Below are positions 6,947-15,581 of a stretch of 64,000 nt of DNA, one piece after another. A program made the translations under genes and the position numbers. The stretch lies in contig CBDDGV010000003.1 of the NCBI GenBank assembly GCA_965228005.1, positions 620,001 through 684,000 on the forward strand. The letters are read 5' to 3'. Origin of the DNA: JBCCXZ01 sp965228005 (GTDB taxonomy: Bacteria; Planctomycetota; Planctomycetia; Pirellulales; Lacipirellulaceae). The number at the start of each line of letters is the position of its first letter. The stretch's first letter is position 1. The notes beneath the pieces were generated by a model. It was given only the letters and a program-made list of their open reading frames with translations, had not been told where the DNA came from and made no database searches.

Positions 6947-9775
6947 TTACTTCAGGCGTTCCTGCGAGACGCCCTCCCGCTCGCTTTCGCGGCGGCGGAA
7001 GAACACGTAGAGGGCGACCATCAGCGGCGGGATCGGCGGCACGAGGATCGCGTACAGCTTGTAGCGGTCCTGGACCGCGCGGATCTTCTCTTCCTTCTCG
7101 TATTCGATCTGCTTCTGCCTGCGGTTGCGGTCGGCCTCGAGCGCCTCGATATCGGCCTCGACTCGGCGGCCCTCACGCTCCTCAACCAGGGAGCGCTGCT
7201 GGCGCTTCTGGATTTCACTCAGGCTCTCGTTCTCTTCGATCTGAGAAACCCTCTCAGCAATGCTCTGGCGGGCCTCTTGGATTTCCGCCTCGATCTCAGC
7301 AACAAACTCTTCCTCGTCCTTGATCGCGTTGTCGCGGTACTCCTGCGTGGCGGCGTCGATCTTGGTGAGCGTCCGGTAGCGGCGGGCCCGCTTGCGGATG
7401 TCGAGGAAGCGGTCGTCGCCGGCGACCGCGTCGACGCAGTTGAGGATGAACGTAACGTTCTGAGTGGCGGGCAGCAGGTCTTCGTCGCCCTGTTGGCGGA
7501 AGTAGAAGAACGCGGGGATGATCCAGTCGACGTCGGTCACCACCACCGCCTTGATCTGCGGCTTCGGCTGCTCAGCGGGCTCATCTTCGGCCGTTCCCTC
7601 TGCGGCGGCGTCCGATTCGTCACCCGAGTCTGCACCGGTTGCTTCTTCTTCCTCTTCTTCCTCCTCGGTTTCGAGCTGACCGCCCAGGCCGGTGAGGGCC
7701 TTCATATCGAAGCCTTCGATCGCGGTGTCGTCGCCTTGGTACTCGCCGGTGATGTAGGCCGCGAGGATGTAGGACTGGTTCGTGCGTCGCCGGCTGAATG
7801 AGCGGTTGTTCTGCGAACCGCGCTGCAGCGCCATCGCGTCCACGGTGCCGGAACGCTCCGCGTTGGTCACGGCGAGTTGCTCAAAGTTCAGCGTCGAGTC
7901 GGAGTCTTTCGAGACGGCGCCCGGGTAGAGCAGCAGCACCTGGTTCAGCCCCGAGGTGATGGGGTTTTCTTCGTTGAACGGCTCCTCGGCCCCGTTGCCC
8001 TCGTCGATGAACACCCACTGCAGGTCGCTCTCTGCTCGGACGCTCTGCTCGGGCTTGTAGTCTTGCCAGACGACCTCGATGGGGCTGAAGTCGACCCCAA
8101 GGGTCCGCCAGAGTTGGTTGATGTCGCCCTTGGGCTCGTTCTGGCCGCCGCTGAACATGCCCATCATGCCGCCGCCGGAACGCTTCGGCTCGGCCGTCCC
8201 CGGGACGGTTTGGGCGTAGAACAGGTGCGGGTGGGGGTCTTCCAGAATGACGGTCGGCGTGCCGCGGCGGACCGCGTCGACCAGGTGGTCCATCTCTTGC
8301 GGACCGAGCATCGAGGGCTGCACGGCGAGGATCGCGTCGTAGTTGTTGGGGATCGGACGGGTGGGGTCGATCGGCCGATCGTCGACGTCGTACTGTTTGC
8401 GGAGCTCGGTGACCAGCGGCCAATCGTCGTTCTGGCCGCCGGCGAAGTCGCGCATCAGCGGGAAGCCGGTTCCGACGATACCGATGCGTTTGCGTTTGGG
8501 TTCGGAGACGGTCCAGATGGAGCGGACGAGTTCGTACTCCACCGGCGTGCGCTTGCCGATGAAGGGGACCACCACCTTGCGGACTCCGGAGGTGAAGGCG
8601 GCGCCCATGAAGAACTCTTCCTGCGAGCGCTCCTTGCCGTTGGTGACGACGATCTCCTCGGGCGTGATCCCGTAGGTGCGTTCGGCCCGGACGGCCTCGG
8701 GGCCGTAGTTCTCGATCTCGTTCTTGGTGACGCGTATCTTGCCGCCGCTGCGGGCCTTGAGCTCTTCCAGAGTGGAGAGCAGGCTGAGCTTGACGGGGGC
8801 GTACTCGGCGGGGACCTGCGGGCTGACGAAGGCCTCGATCTCGATCGGCTTGGCGTCCTCCTTCTCTCTCAGCTGCTTGAGGAACGCGATCGTGTCGTCC
8901 GACAGTGAGCTCAGCTGCTCGGTGCTGATGTCGACGCGGAGGCTGTTGCGGTCGCGGACGAACTGCGTGACCCCGATCGCGATCAGCAGCAACGCGATCG
9001 TGCGGATGAGGTAGTGCCCGCCGAGCGACTCGCCGTCGTCTCGGGCCTGCCAGTGGCGGCGGCCGATGAGCACCATGCTGAGGTAGAGCATGACCACGGC
9101 GATCATCACGAAGTAGGTCACCCCGCCGAGGCTGATGACGCCGCGTTCGAAGTCCTGGAACTGCTCGGCCGCGCTCCAGCGGCGGACGAACGAGGAGACG
9201 GAGGGGTTCTTCAGGAACCAGTCGGCCACGCCGAATAACGCCAGCGGCAGGTTGAAGACCGTGCCGAGGATGAAGCCGACCGTGAGGTTGTCCGTGACGA
9301 ACGAGGCGACCATGCCGACGGCGACCATCGCGATGCCGATGAACCAGTAGCCGATGTAGGTGCTGACGAACAAGCCGAAGTCGGGGTCGCCCAGGCCCCA
9401 CTTGAAGACGACCCAGATCGACATGGCCGAGAACAAGAGCGAGACGGTAAAGATCGCCACGCCCGCCTTGTACTTGCCGAGCACCACGTCGAAGTCGGTC
9501 GCGGGGAGCGTGAGCAGCAGCTCGTCGGTGCCCTGGCGGCGTTCCTCGGCCCAGGTGCTCATCGTGATCGCGGGGATGAACACCAGCATGATGAACGGCA
9601 GCCAGCGGCTGAGCTGGTCGAGGTTCGCCAGGTTGCTCTGGAAGAACTCGGGCGGCCAGAAAGTGGCCAGCGAACTCAGCACGACGAACACGCAGATAAA
9701 CACGTAGCCCGTCGGGCTCGAGAAATAGCTGACGAAGTCGCGTTGGAAGATCGCTCGCAGGACCGTCAGGTTCAT
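6947..9775 (-). CDS. ABC-2 type permease fused to a GldG-like auxiliary domain
   Basis: A 942-residue protein. Residues 1-290 form an ABC-2/GldF-type permease with about six helices and the conserved TMSTWAEERRQGTDELLLT. Residues 300-680 form the extracytoplasmic GldG-type ABC_transp_aux domain (conserved stretch VEYELVRSIW). An acidic insert with eight Glu in a row lies near 700-740. The C terminus is a long charged coiled coil followed by one last membrane helix. GldF and GldG are separate proteins in Bacteroidetes gliding/export machinery. Here they form one chain, next to a matching ATPase (9842-10588) and a DUF4340 protein. The substrate is unknown. Confidence 0.85.
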   Translation of the reverse strand: MNLTVLRAIFQRDFVSYFSSPTGYVFICVFVVLSSLATFWPPEFFQSNLANLDQLSRWLPFIMLVFIPAITMSTWAEERRQGTDELLLTLPATDFDVVLGKYKAGVAIFTVSLLFSAMSIWVVFKWGLGDPDFGLFVSTYIGYWFIGIAMVAVGMVASFVTDNLTVGFILGTVFNLPLALFGVADWFLKNPSVSSFVRRWSAAEQFQDFERGVISLGGVTYFVMIAVVMLYLSMVLIGRRHWQARDDGESLGGHYLIRTIALLLIAIGVTQFVRDRNSLRVDISTEQLSSLSDDTIAFLKQLREKEDAKPIEIEAFVSPQVPAEYAPVKLSLLSTLEELKARSGGKIRVTKNEIENYGPEAVRAERTYGITPEEIVVTNGKERSQEEFFMGAAFTSGVRKVVVPFIGKRTPVEYELVRSIWTVSEPKRKRIGIVGTGFPLMRDFAGGQNDDWPLVTELRKQYDVDDRPIDPTRPIPNNYDAILAVQPSMLGPQEMDHLVDAVRRGTPTVILEDPHPHLFYAQTVPGTAEPKRSGGGMMGMFSGGQNEPKGDINQLWRTLGVDFSPIEVVWQDYKPEQSVRAESDLQWVFIDEGNGAEEPFNEENPITSGLNQVLLLYPGAVSKDSDSTLNFEQLAVTNAERSGTVDAMALQRGSQNNRSFSRRRTNQSYILAAYITGEYQGDDTAIEGFDMKALTGLGGQLETEEEEEEEEATGADSGDESDAAAEGTAEDEPAEQPKPQIKAVVVTDVDWIIPAFFYFRQQGDEDLLPATQNVTFILNCVDAVAGDDRFLDIRKRARRYRTLTKIDAATQEYRDNAIKDEEEFVAEIEAEIQEARQSIAERVSQIEENESLSEIQKRQQRSLVEEREGRRVEADIEALEADRNRRQKQIEYEKEEKIRAVQDRYKLYAILVPPIPPLMVALYVFFRRRESEREGVSQERLK

Positions 9776-9841
9776 GGCGGGTTAGTCTCTTCGCTTCTCG
9801 GTGCGGTCTTGTATGAAACGCGGCAGGCAGGAGCTATCGGC

Positions 9842-10588
9842 TCAGGCGGCGCCGGTGAGTTGGCTGAACTTGGAGTCGAGGTCGGAGTGCTGCTCGCCGA
9901 GCCCGTCGGGAGTGCCGTCGAACACGAGCCGGCCCTCGTTGATGAACACGACGCGGTTGCACATGGCGTGCACCTCTTGGAGGATGTGCGTCGAGAGCAG
10001 GATGGTCTTCGAGGCGCCCAGCTCGCGGATCATCTTGCGGACTTCGCGGATCTGGTTGGGGTCGAGCCCGGCGGTCGGCTCGTCGAGGATGAGCACGTCG
10101 GGGTCGTGCAACAGAGCCTGGGCCATGCCGACCCGCTGGCGGTAGCCCTTGGAGAGCTTGCCGATCGGCTTGCCGATCACCGTCTCCAAATGGCACGTCT
10201 GGATTACGCGGTCGATGCCGTCGGTGAGCTGCTTCTCGTCCATCCCTCGGGCCGTGCCGAAGAAAGTGAGCAGGCTCCGGGGGGTCATGTCCGGGTAGAG
10301 CGGGCCGTTCTCCGGGAGGTAGCCGAGGCGTTTGGCGCCCTCGATGCGGTCGGTGGCCATGTCGTGCCCGGCGATCCGGGCCTTGCCCGCCGACGGGGCG
10401 AGGTAGCCGGTGAGCAGCTTCATGGTGGTGCTCTTGCCGGCGCCGTTGGGGCCGAGGAACGCCGCCACTTCGCCCTGTTTGATCGAGAAGGTTACGTTCC
10501 GGCTGGCCGCGAAGCTGCCGTAGAACTTCGAGAGCCCGTCGGCCTCGATCATCGGCTGCGGGCCGGGTGCTTCGGGGGTTTCGCTCAT
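9842..10588 (-). CDS. ABC transporter ATP-binding protein (GldA/NatA-like)
   Basis: A 248-residue ATPase. Walker A is GPNGAGKSTT, the signature LSKGYRQRVGMAQALLHDP, Walker B VLILDEPTAGLD, and the switch His is in LLSTHILQEV. The frame is open further upstream, but that Pro/Arg-rich stretch is unlike the family. The start MSETPEAPGP at 10588 is chosen; MIEADGLSKFYG 12 codons later is an alternative. It is the first gene of the cluster ATPase, GldF-GldG fusion, DUF4340. It energises the permease encoded 66 bases downstream. Confidence 0.88.
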   Translation of the reverse strand: MSETPEAPGPQPMIEADGLSKFYGSFAASRNVTFSIKQGEVAAFLGPNGAGKSTTMKLLTGYLAPSAGKARIAGHDMATDRIEGAKRLGYLPENGPLYPDMTPRSLLTFFGTARGMDEKQLTDGIDRVIQTCHLETVIGKPIGKLSKGYRQRVGMAQALLHDPDVLILDEPTAGLDPNQIREVRKMIRELGASKTILLSTHILQEVHAMCNRVVFINEGRLVFDGTPDGLGEQHSDLDSKFSQLTGAA

Positions 10589-10830
10589 CGTCGGATTCGG
10601 GGGTGGTTCTGTGGGCGGGCGTTGGCTCAGGGCCGGGCCGCGGCGGTGGTGTGCAACGCGTCGGGCGGCTGCAGACAACCAGGGCGGGTGCGGGCAGCGG
10701 GATGATCTGCCCCGCAGGATGGGCCGGGGGCAGCGTGGCCGGGCACGTGGACCGGGCCGCTTGGACTCCCCGGGCGGGCCGCCTTCCCGGTTGGGTAAAC
10801 CGTAAAAGCTATCCCTACCGAGATAGGTTG

Positions 10831-10860
10831 TCTATACCGCTCGCTTACGCCGCTTTGCAG
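10831..10860 (-). promoter_or_regulatory. Possible promoter of the ABC cluster
   Basis: On the minus strand TATAGA (10836-10831) is preceded at 18 bases by CTGCAA (10860-10855). The -10 match is good and the -35 match weak. It lies in the 318-base gap between nadB and the ATPase gene, about 240 bases before the ATPase start. The rest of this gap shows no gene. Confidence 0.25.
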
Positions 10861-10883
10861 CAGGTGGTTCGTGGGTACCGAGT

Positions 10884-10905
10884 AAAAAATGCCGGAAAAT
10901 GCCGG
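10884..10905 (-). terminator. Weak terminator after nadB
   Basis: Right after the nadB stop the minus strand reads CCGG, CATTTT, CCGG, CATTTTTT. This is a short stem with a 6-base loop followed closely by a run of six T. The stem is only 4-5 bp, so efficient termination is uncertain. Confidence 0.35.
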
Positions 10906-10906
10906 G

Positions 10907-12517
10907 TCAAACGCCCGCCGGCGGCGAGGCCAGGCGGCGGCCCCAGCGGGCGTCGTCGCGGTCGGGGAAGTCGGCCCGCAGGTGGACGCCGCGTGACTCT
11001 TCCCGGAGCAGTGCGGAGCCGATGATCGCCCGGGAGACGAGCAGCAGGTTCTGCAGCTCCCAGCCCGCGGGGGCGGTGAATTGCTGCCGGAGGGCGTAGC
11101 GGCACCAGCCGTCGATGGTAGCCGCCGCGGAGCGGAGCTTGTCCCCGTCGCGCTGCACCCCGGCCGCCCGCCACATGAGGCTCTGTAGCGAGTTGCGGAT
11201 GTCGACCAGGTCGAGCGGCTCGTCGGCGCCTTCGGCGGGCGGGTTTTCCAGGGGGATCGCCTGGTAGGTGTCGGCTTCTTCCAGCGCCGCGGCCGAGGCG
11301 GCTTCGCCGGCGAGGGCCCCGAAGACCAGGCCCTCCAGCAGGCTGTTGGAGGCCAGGCGGTTGGCGCCGTGCAGGCCGCTGCTGGTGACCTCGCCGGCGG
11401 CCCAGAGGCCGGGCAGGGTGGTGGCGCCTTGGTGGTCGATCCGCACCCCGCCGACCATGTAGTGGGCGCCGGGGCGGACCGGGATGCGGTCGGTCGCCAG
11501 GTCGAGGCCGAACTCGGCGCACCGCTTGGTGATGCCGGGGAAGCGGCGGCGGATGTGGTCGGCGTCGAGGTGGCTGAGGTCGAGGTAGACGCAGGGCTCG
11601 TGCCGCTCGAGCAGGTAGTGGACGATCGACTGGCTCACCACATCGCGTGGGGCGAGCTCGGCCCGCTCGTCGTAGCGGTGCATGAACCGCTCGCCGTTGG
11701 CGCCGACGAGGTGGGCCCCCTCGCCGCGGATGGCCTCGGTGACCAGCGTGCGGTTGCTGCCGGCGATGTACAGCACCGTGGGGTGGAACTGCATGAACTC
11801 CATGTCGACCAGCTCGGCGCCGGCGCGGTAGGCGATGGCGTGGCCGTCGCCCGTGGCGACTGCGGGGTTGGTCGTCTCGCGGTAGACCTGACCGGCTCCG
11901 CCGGTGCAGAGGATGGTCTCCTTGGCCCACACGAAGGTGCGGCCGTGGTCGGCGTTCCAGACGAGCGCCCCGCGGCAGCGGCCCTCGTGCGTGAGCAGGT
12001 CGATGGTGAACGTGTCTTGCCAGACCTGAGCCCGCAGCACCTCGCGGGCCCGCTGGATCATGGCCCGCATGATTTCTTTGCCGGTGGCGTCGCCGAGGGC
12101 GTGGGCGATGCGTCGTGCGCTGTGTCCGCCTTCGCGTCCGAGGGTGAGCTCGCCGTCTTCGTTGTCGAAGGAGGTGCCCCACTCGATGAGCTGGCGGATG
12201 TGCCCGGGCGCCTGGCGGACGACCAGGTCGACCACCTCGGGGTCGCAGAGCCCGGCCCCGGCGTCGAGGGTGTCGGCGGCGTGGTCCTCGAAGGTGTCGT
12301 CGGGGTCGAGCACGCCGGCGATGCCGCCCTGGGCGTAGGCGCTGTTGGACTCCTGGAGCCGGTCTTTGGTGATGATCAGCGCCGAGAGCCGTGGGTCGAC
12401 GCCCATGGCGGCGCGGAGCCCGGCGATGCCGCCGCCGACGATGAGCACGTCGACGAAGTGGTGCGGGATGCGCTTCGGGTGGAAGGGGACGAGGTAGCGG
12501 GGGACGACAACAGCCAT
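10907..12517 (-). CDS. nadB: L-aspartate oxidase
   Basis: A 536-residue flavoprotein that oxidises L-aspartate to iminoaspartate, the first step of bacterial de novo NAD synthesis. The FAD dinucleotide-binding motif VLIVGGGIAGLRAA is at about residues 21-34. Other family marks are SNSAYAQGGIAG, the substrate region GREGGHSARR, HYMVGGVRID, and LWAAGEVTSSGLHGANRLASN binding the FAD. The frame is open to 12769, but the 84-residue extension is unlike NadB. The ATG at 12517 lies three codons upstream of the conserved core. No nadA or nadC is in the window, so the gene stands alone between repeats and the ABC cluster. Confidence 0.93.
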   Translation of the reverse strand: MAVVVPRYLVPFHPKRIPHHFVDVLIVGGGIAGLRAAMGVDPRLSALIITKDRLQESNSAYAQGGIAGVLDPDDTFEDHAADTLDAGAGLCDPEVVDLVVRQAPGHIRQLIEWGTSFDNEDGELTLGREGGHSARRIAHALGDATGKEIMRAMIQRAREVLRAQVWQDTFTIDLLTHEGRCRGALVWNADHGRTFVWAKETILCTGGAGQVYRETTNPAVATGDGHAIAYRAGAELVDMEFMQFHPTVLYIAGSNRTLVTEAIRGEGAHLVGANGERFMHRYDERAELAPRDVVSQSIVHYLLERHEPCVYLDLSHLDADHIRRRFPGITKRCAEFGLDLATDRIPVRPGAHYMVGGVRIDHQGATTLPGLWAAGEVTSSGLHGANRLASNSLLEGLVFGALAGEAASAAALEEADTYQAIPLENPPAEGADEPLDLVDIRNSLQSLMWRAAGVQRDGDKLRSAAATIDGWCRYALRQQFTAPAGWELQNLLLVSRAIIGSALLREESRGVHLRADFPDRDDARWGRRLASPPAGV

Positions 12518-13051
12518 TGGGCTATTGTCGCGAATAGCGGGTTCGCGGCGATAGGGCCAAAAGTCTTTGGGGAGGGGTTGGTGGTGAGAGGTCAGAGGTC
12601 GGGGATTGTAGGGTGGAATCCTTGTTGGAGGGCGAGCGGAGCTTGGTGTTTTGTGTTTCGGGGCTCCGCAAAAGTCGCTCTTGCAGGTTCGGTTGTGGGA
12701 ACTCGAAGTGCTTGTCGATCCACGGCTTAGGCGTCTTCGGGCGGCACGCGCGGGGGGAGGGTTTTGCACGCGGCGGCCCCTGCATTGCGTGACGAAAAGC
12801 AGTCTCTCGCAAAGGCGCGAAGGCGCAAAAGGAAACGCTGGCTGTGGCCCCTCTGACTAAGAGCTAACAGCTGAAAGCTAACGACTTCGTTGTCAAAGAA
12901 CGGTGCTCGATGGCGAGTACCTATATATCCGATCAGGTGGTCAGTTTCAAGGGAGGGAGTGGGAGAGAAGAGTGGGAGTGCCGCGTGGCACTGGCAGCTT
13001 GCCAGTGCTGCAGCACTTCAGGCCTTCTGCCGAAATCGCACTGGCGAGACG
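12518..13051. other. Intergenic region with mixed repeats
   Basis: The 534 bases between nadB and the PEP-CTERM gene hold no convincing gene. They contain a string of motifs resembling common planctomycete intergenic repeats. These are CTCGCAAAGGCGCGAAGGCGC near 12808, AGCTAACAGCTGAAAGCTAA near 12862, and a two-arm palindrome from 12985 (separate entry). Confidence 0.5.
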
Positions 13052-13074
13052 CTAGCGCCACCCGCCGCCTGTTG
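12985..13074. repeat. Two-arm palindromic repeat, GTGGCACTGGC family
   Basis: GCACTGGC (12988-12995) pairs with GCCAGTGC (13001-13008). The unit then runs to a second arm, GCACTGGCGAGACGCTAGCG, near 13049-13068. The outer ends GTGGC and GCCAC are complementary, so the unit can fold as two hairpins inside a longer stem. The same layout is found at 41692-41757. The right arm reaches into the last codons of the PEP-CTERM gene. Confidence 0.65.
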
Positions 13075-13750
13075 CGGCGAGTGTGGCAACCGCAAGGAGC
13101 AGTAATGACGCCGCGGAGGGCTCCGGGACGAGCACGAGTTGACCGATGGTCGCCTCGACCCTGACCGTGCCGGGGGTGATGGGCGCGATGCCGAACTCGA
13201 GAGCTAGGAGCCGCTGTCCATCAAGCGAATTCCACGCGTCGAAGTTGGTCAGATCGTCGGGGACCGTGATGAGGCCCTCCTGCGGGCTGGCGAGGAGGAG
13301 GTCCGCGTTCGTCGGGATGCCGGCGATCGAACCGTTCCAGCCGGGAAAGGCGTCGGTGAGCGGGAACGAACCCAGGCTGATCGACGATCGGATGGGAGAC
13401 GGGCTGCCGCCCAGGGAGCCGAATGCGTTGTTCGCTCCGCCGGAGTTGATGCCGTAGAGGAGCTGGACGCCCTCGTGTTCGAGGCTGATGCGTCCGGGAG
13501 CGCCGGCGGCGATCGTCCCGGAAAGGATATCGATCAACGCTTGCTCGCTGTCGAACGCGATCTCGCCGGGGAGGACGTCTCCGGCTTCGAGGGTGAAGGG
13601 GAACCCGATCGATGCTGGGTCTCCGTCGACGGCGGTGATGGCGGCGTCGAAGAGGAGCCTGATCTCGCCGGCCGCGCAGTGGCTCGGAGTCGCGAGGAAG
13701 CAGGCGATTGTGGTTAAGGCTAGCGTGAAGGTGCGTAGCATGCGTTGCAT
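13052..13750 (-). CDS. PEP-CTERM sorting domain protein of unknown function
   Basis: A 232-residue exported protein. It starts with a signal peptide (residues 1-27, LALTTIACFLATPSHCAAG). It ends in a PEP-CTERM signal: VPEP, then a hydrophobic stretch SAASLLLLAVATLAA and a final WR. Such tails direct export and processing by an exosortase/archaeosortase system. The middle is Gly/Ser/Ile-rich beta-type sequence without a domain I recognise. MLRTF, three codons in, is an alternative start. The gene is flanked by palindromic repeats, and a dockerin-like remnant lies 79 bases upstream on the same strand. Confidence 0.75.
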   Translation of the reverse strand: MQRMLRTFTLALTTIACFLATPSHCAAGEIRLLFDAAITAVDGDPASIGFPFTLEAGDVLPGEIAFDSEQALIDILSGTIAAGAPGRISLEHEGVQLLYGINSGGANNAFGSLGGSPSPIRSSISLGSFPLTDAFPGWNGSIAGIPTNADLLLASPQEGLITVPDDLTNFDAWNSLDGQRLLALEFGIAPITPGTVRVEATIGQLVLVPEPSAASLLLLAVATLAATGGGWR

Positions 13751-13828
13751 TGTGAGTTTCTTTTGCGACTCATAGGAATTGCTGCCTATCCTGCGTAACT
13801 ACAAGTTTGCGATATTGAAGAGCTGCAT

Positions 13829-13897
13829 TTAGTTGCCGAAGTGGTTCTGCCGGCCGGTGAGGTCGCCGTCGTCCACTTTGCCGTCGTCATTACCGTT
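13829..13897 (-). pseudogene. Remnant of a dockerin/EF-hand-like C terminus
   Basis: On the minus strand a 22-codon frame ending in TAA reads NGNDDGKVDDGDLTGRQNHF plus GN. This is the calcium-binding loop and tail seen in planctomycete dockerin-type exported proteins (D-x-D/N-x-D spacing followed by DLT). The frame is closed by a TAA a short distance upstream and has no start, so only the end of a former gene remains. A palindromic repeat begins 35 bases further upstream. The PEP-CTERM gene follows downstream on the same strand. Confidence 0.5.
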
Positions 13898-13932
13898 CGT
13901 CCTGAGAAGAGGCTGAGTCCCGTTTTACCTCT

Positions 13933-14001
13933 CCCTGCTGGCTTGTCCAGCAGTGCCATCGGGATGGTGGAGCAGACTGCTGGGCAAGCCGGCAGTGGCA
14001 C
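13933..14001. repeat. Two-arm palindromic repeat, CACTGCTGG family
   Basis: CCTGCTGGCTTGTCCAGCAG and, after about 15 bases, ACTGCTGGGCAAGCCGGCAG form two hairpins whose outer ends are complementary. The unit closely matches the repeat at 16520-16593. It sits between the dockerin-like remnant and the FRG gene. Confidence 0.6.
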
Positions 14002-14131
14002 GCGGCGGCTTCAAAGCAGTAAGGTTGTAGGCAGCGGCCCCAGCCCGCAGTTCGGATGCGGGGAGTAATCTCTCAACCTAGGGGACAGAACACGGCGACA
14101 CCGAGGAATACCTGAGGCGAAAAGAGGTGCT

Positions 14132-14251
14132 ATGTCTGAAGACCCTTGTTATGAAGAAGTTCATTGCGGTTCAGCTGGCGAACTCTTGGAGAAACTCACA
14201 AGGAGCGACTTTTCCTTTGAACAGCTTGACTACAGAACCACTATGGATTGA
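14132..14251 (+). pseudogene. FRG-domain gene, 5' part cut off by the insertion sequence
   Basis: ATG at 14132, with AAAGAGG 5 bases upstream, opens 39 codons (MSEDPCYEEVHCGSAGELLE and onward to DYRTTMD). They run into a TGA created by the first bases of the IS at 14249. SAGELLEKL is typical of the segment just before an FRG core. Deleting the IS and one GGAT copy joins codon 39 in frame to 15546. The restored ORF would be about 332 residues, so this is the true start of the FRG gene. The fragment is AT-rich compared with its surroundings. Confidence 0.75.
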
Positions 14252-14277
14252 CCCGCCCCCACGAACGCTACCAATCG

Positions 14278-15186
14278 TTAAGTTAAGTTCTGCATAGCCG
14301 AAAGGCCAGCCGTTCCACGGAGCGGAGGCGTAGCCGCAGCGTAGTGGAGCGGCTGGACCGCCTCGGGGGCGGGTGGTCTGTAGCCGAGCGACCCGTGCGG
14401 CCTGGCCGTGTTGTAGTGCCGCCGCCACCGCTCGATGAGCACCTTAGCCTCCAGCAGCGTATCGAACTGCTCTCTGGCCAGCAGCTCGTCGCGCAGCCTG
14501 CCGTTGAAGCTCTCGCAGTAGCCGTTCTCCCAGGGGCTGCCCGGCTGGATGAACAGCGTCTTCACGCCCACCTTGGCGAGCCACTCGCAGACCTTCTTAG
14601 CCGTGAATTCGGGGCCGTTGTCGCTGCGGATATAAGCCGGCACGCCGCGGCGGACGAACAGGTCGCTGAGCCGCTCCAAGACATCGCCGCTCTTGAGTTT
14701 CCGTGCTGCGTCGATCGCCAGGCACTCACGGGTGTGCTCGTCGATCAGCGTCAGCATCCGAAACGCGCGGCCGTCGCTGGTGCGGTCTTGGACGAAGTCG
14801 TAGCTCCAGACGTGGTCGGGGTACGCCGGTCGGAGCCTGACGCAAGAACCATCGGCCAGCCACAGCCGCTTGCGCTTGGGCTGTTTCTGCGGGACCTTCA
14901 GCCCCTCCCGACGCCACAGCCGCTCGACGCGTTTGTGGTTCACCCGCCAGCCCTCCTCCCGCAGCAGAGCGGTCACCTTGCGGTAGCCGTAGCGGCCGTA
15001 GCCGCTGGCCAACTCGATCATTCGACGAACGAGACGCGGCTCATCGCTGGCGGCCCGACGCACCCGACGCTGCGTGCTGCGAGGCTGAGCGAGCACCTTA
15101 CAAGCCCGACGCTCCGATACTCGATCGCGGCCGAGAGAATCACGGACATGATCGACCGCTTCGCGTCGTTTCGCCGGGCTCAGAAG
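14278..15186 (-). CDS. IS3-family transposase OrfB (DDE integrase catalytic domain)
   Basis: About 303 residues when read from the frameshift site. An N-terminal HTH_21-type region (SGYGRYGYRKVTALLREEGW) leads to the rve catalytic core. The DDE residues are in WSYDFVQD, YIRSDNGPEF and WENGYCESFNGRLRDEL. The family's closing motif HYNTARPHGSLGYRPP is present. A start at 15096 gives 272 residues. The reading frame continues upstream to the OrfA junction with LLSPAKRREAVDHVRDSL, as in other IS407-type OrfB. It is therefore probably made mainly as an OrfA-OrfB fusion. Confidence 0.9.
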   Translation of the reverse strand, partial: LLSPAKRREAVDHVRDSLGRDRVSERRACKVLAQPRSTQRRVRRAASDEPRLVRRMIELASGYGRYGYRKVTALLREEGWRVNHKRVERLWRREGLKVPQKQPKRKRLWLADGSCVRLRPAYPDHVWSYDFVQDRTSDGRAFRMLTLIDEHTRECLAIDAARKLKSGDVLERLSDLFVRRGVPAYIRSDNGPEFTAKKVCEWLAKVGVKTLFIQPGSPWENGYCESFNGRLRDELLAREQFDTLLEAKVLIERWRRHYNTARPHGSLGYRPPAPEAVQPLHYAAATPPLRGTAGLSAMQNLT

Positions 15187-15461
15187 TTTCCCGACGCGGC
15201 CTCCTTCAGGATCGCCTTATCCAGCTCCGCCTCGGCCAGCAGCTTCTTGAGCTTGGCGTTCTCCTTCTCCAGCTGTTTCATCCGCTTCGCCTGGTCCATC
15301 CGCAGCCCACCGTACTCTTTACGCCAGCGGATCAGCGTCTGCACCGAAACGCCAATCTTCTTGGCCGCCAGCTCCTGGGTCTTCCCCTGGGAGACGAGCA
15401 CCTCCGCTTCACGGAGCTTCGGGATGATCTGCTCCGCCGTGTACTTCTTGCCGCGCGCCAT
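15180..15461 (-). CDS. IS3-family transposase OrfA (HTH_Tnp_1)
   Basis: A 93-residue DNA-binding subunit. It begins MARGKKYTAEQIIPKLREAE, then a helix-turn-helix (AAKKIGVSVQTLIRWRKEYGG). A leucine-zipper-like coiled coil follows (MKQLEKENAKLKKLLAEAEL), and it ends LKEAASGNF. It binds the element's ends and dimerises through the zipper. Its last codons overlap the OrfB frame at the heptamer G GGA AAC. Confidence 0.9.
   Translation of the reverse strand: MARGKKYTAEQIIPKLREAEVLVSQGKTQELAAKKIGVSVQTLIRWRKEYGGLRMDQAKRMKQLEKENAKLKKLLAEAELDKAILKEAASGNF
15186..15192 (-). other. Programmed -1 frameshift heptamer G_GGA_AAC
   Basis: In the OrfA frame the last codons are TCG GGA AAC TTC TGA. The heptamer G GGA AAC has the X-XXY-YYZ form of -1 slippery sites. 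A slip gives GGG AAA then CTT CTG AGC, exactly the OrfB frame. This matches the known IS3-family strategy for making the fused transposase. Confidence 0.7.
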
Positions 15462-15581
15462 CTCTGGCCCTCCTTAAGCTGCGTCCTGACGCCCGGTGTA
15501 TCTTCCGTCAGGGCGTGGACTCGGTTAAGGGGGCTGGGTCAGGATCGGCCGACGCAATATGGGAGCCTGTTTCGAGGGCAA

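Larger units (their letters stand above)
14249..15541 (-). mobile_element. IS3-family (IS407-like) insertion sequence, complete, 1293 bp
   Basis: The element is bounded by imperfect inverted repeats. The left end is TGACCCGCCCCC and the right end, on the other strand, is TGACCCAGCCCCC. Both ends are flanked by a 4-bp direct repeat GGAT (14245-14248 and 15542-15545), the duplication length expected for the IS407 group. It carries orfA and orfB in overlapping frames with a frameshift heptamer. A 7-bp hairpin (15485-15491 with 15506-15512) lies just inside the end upstream of orfA. Both frames are intact, so the element may still be active and the insertion recent. It interrupts an FRG-domain gene. 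Confidence 0.92.
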
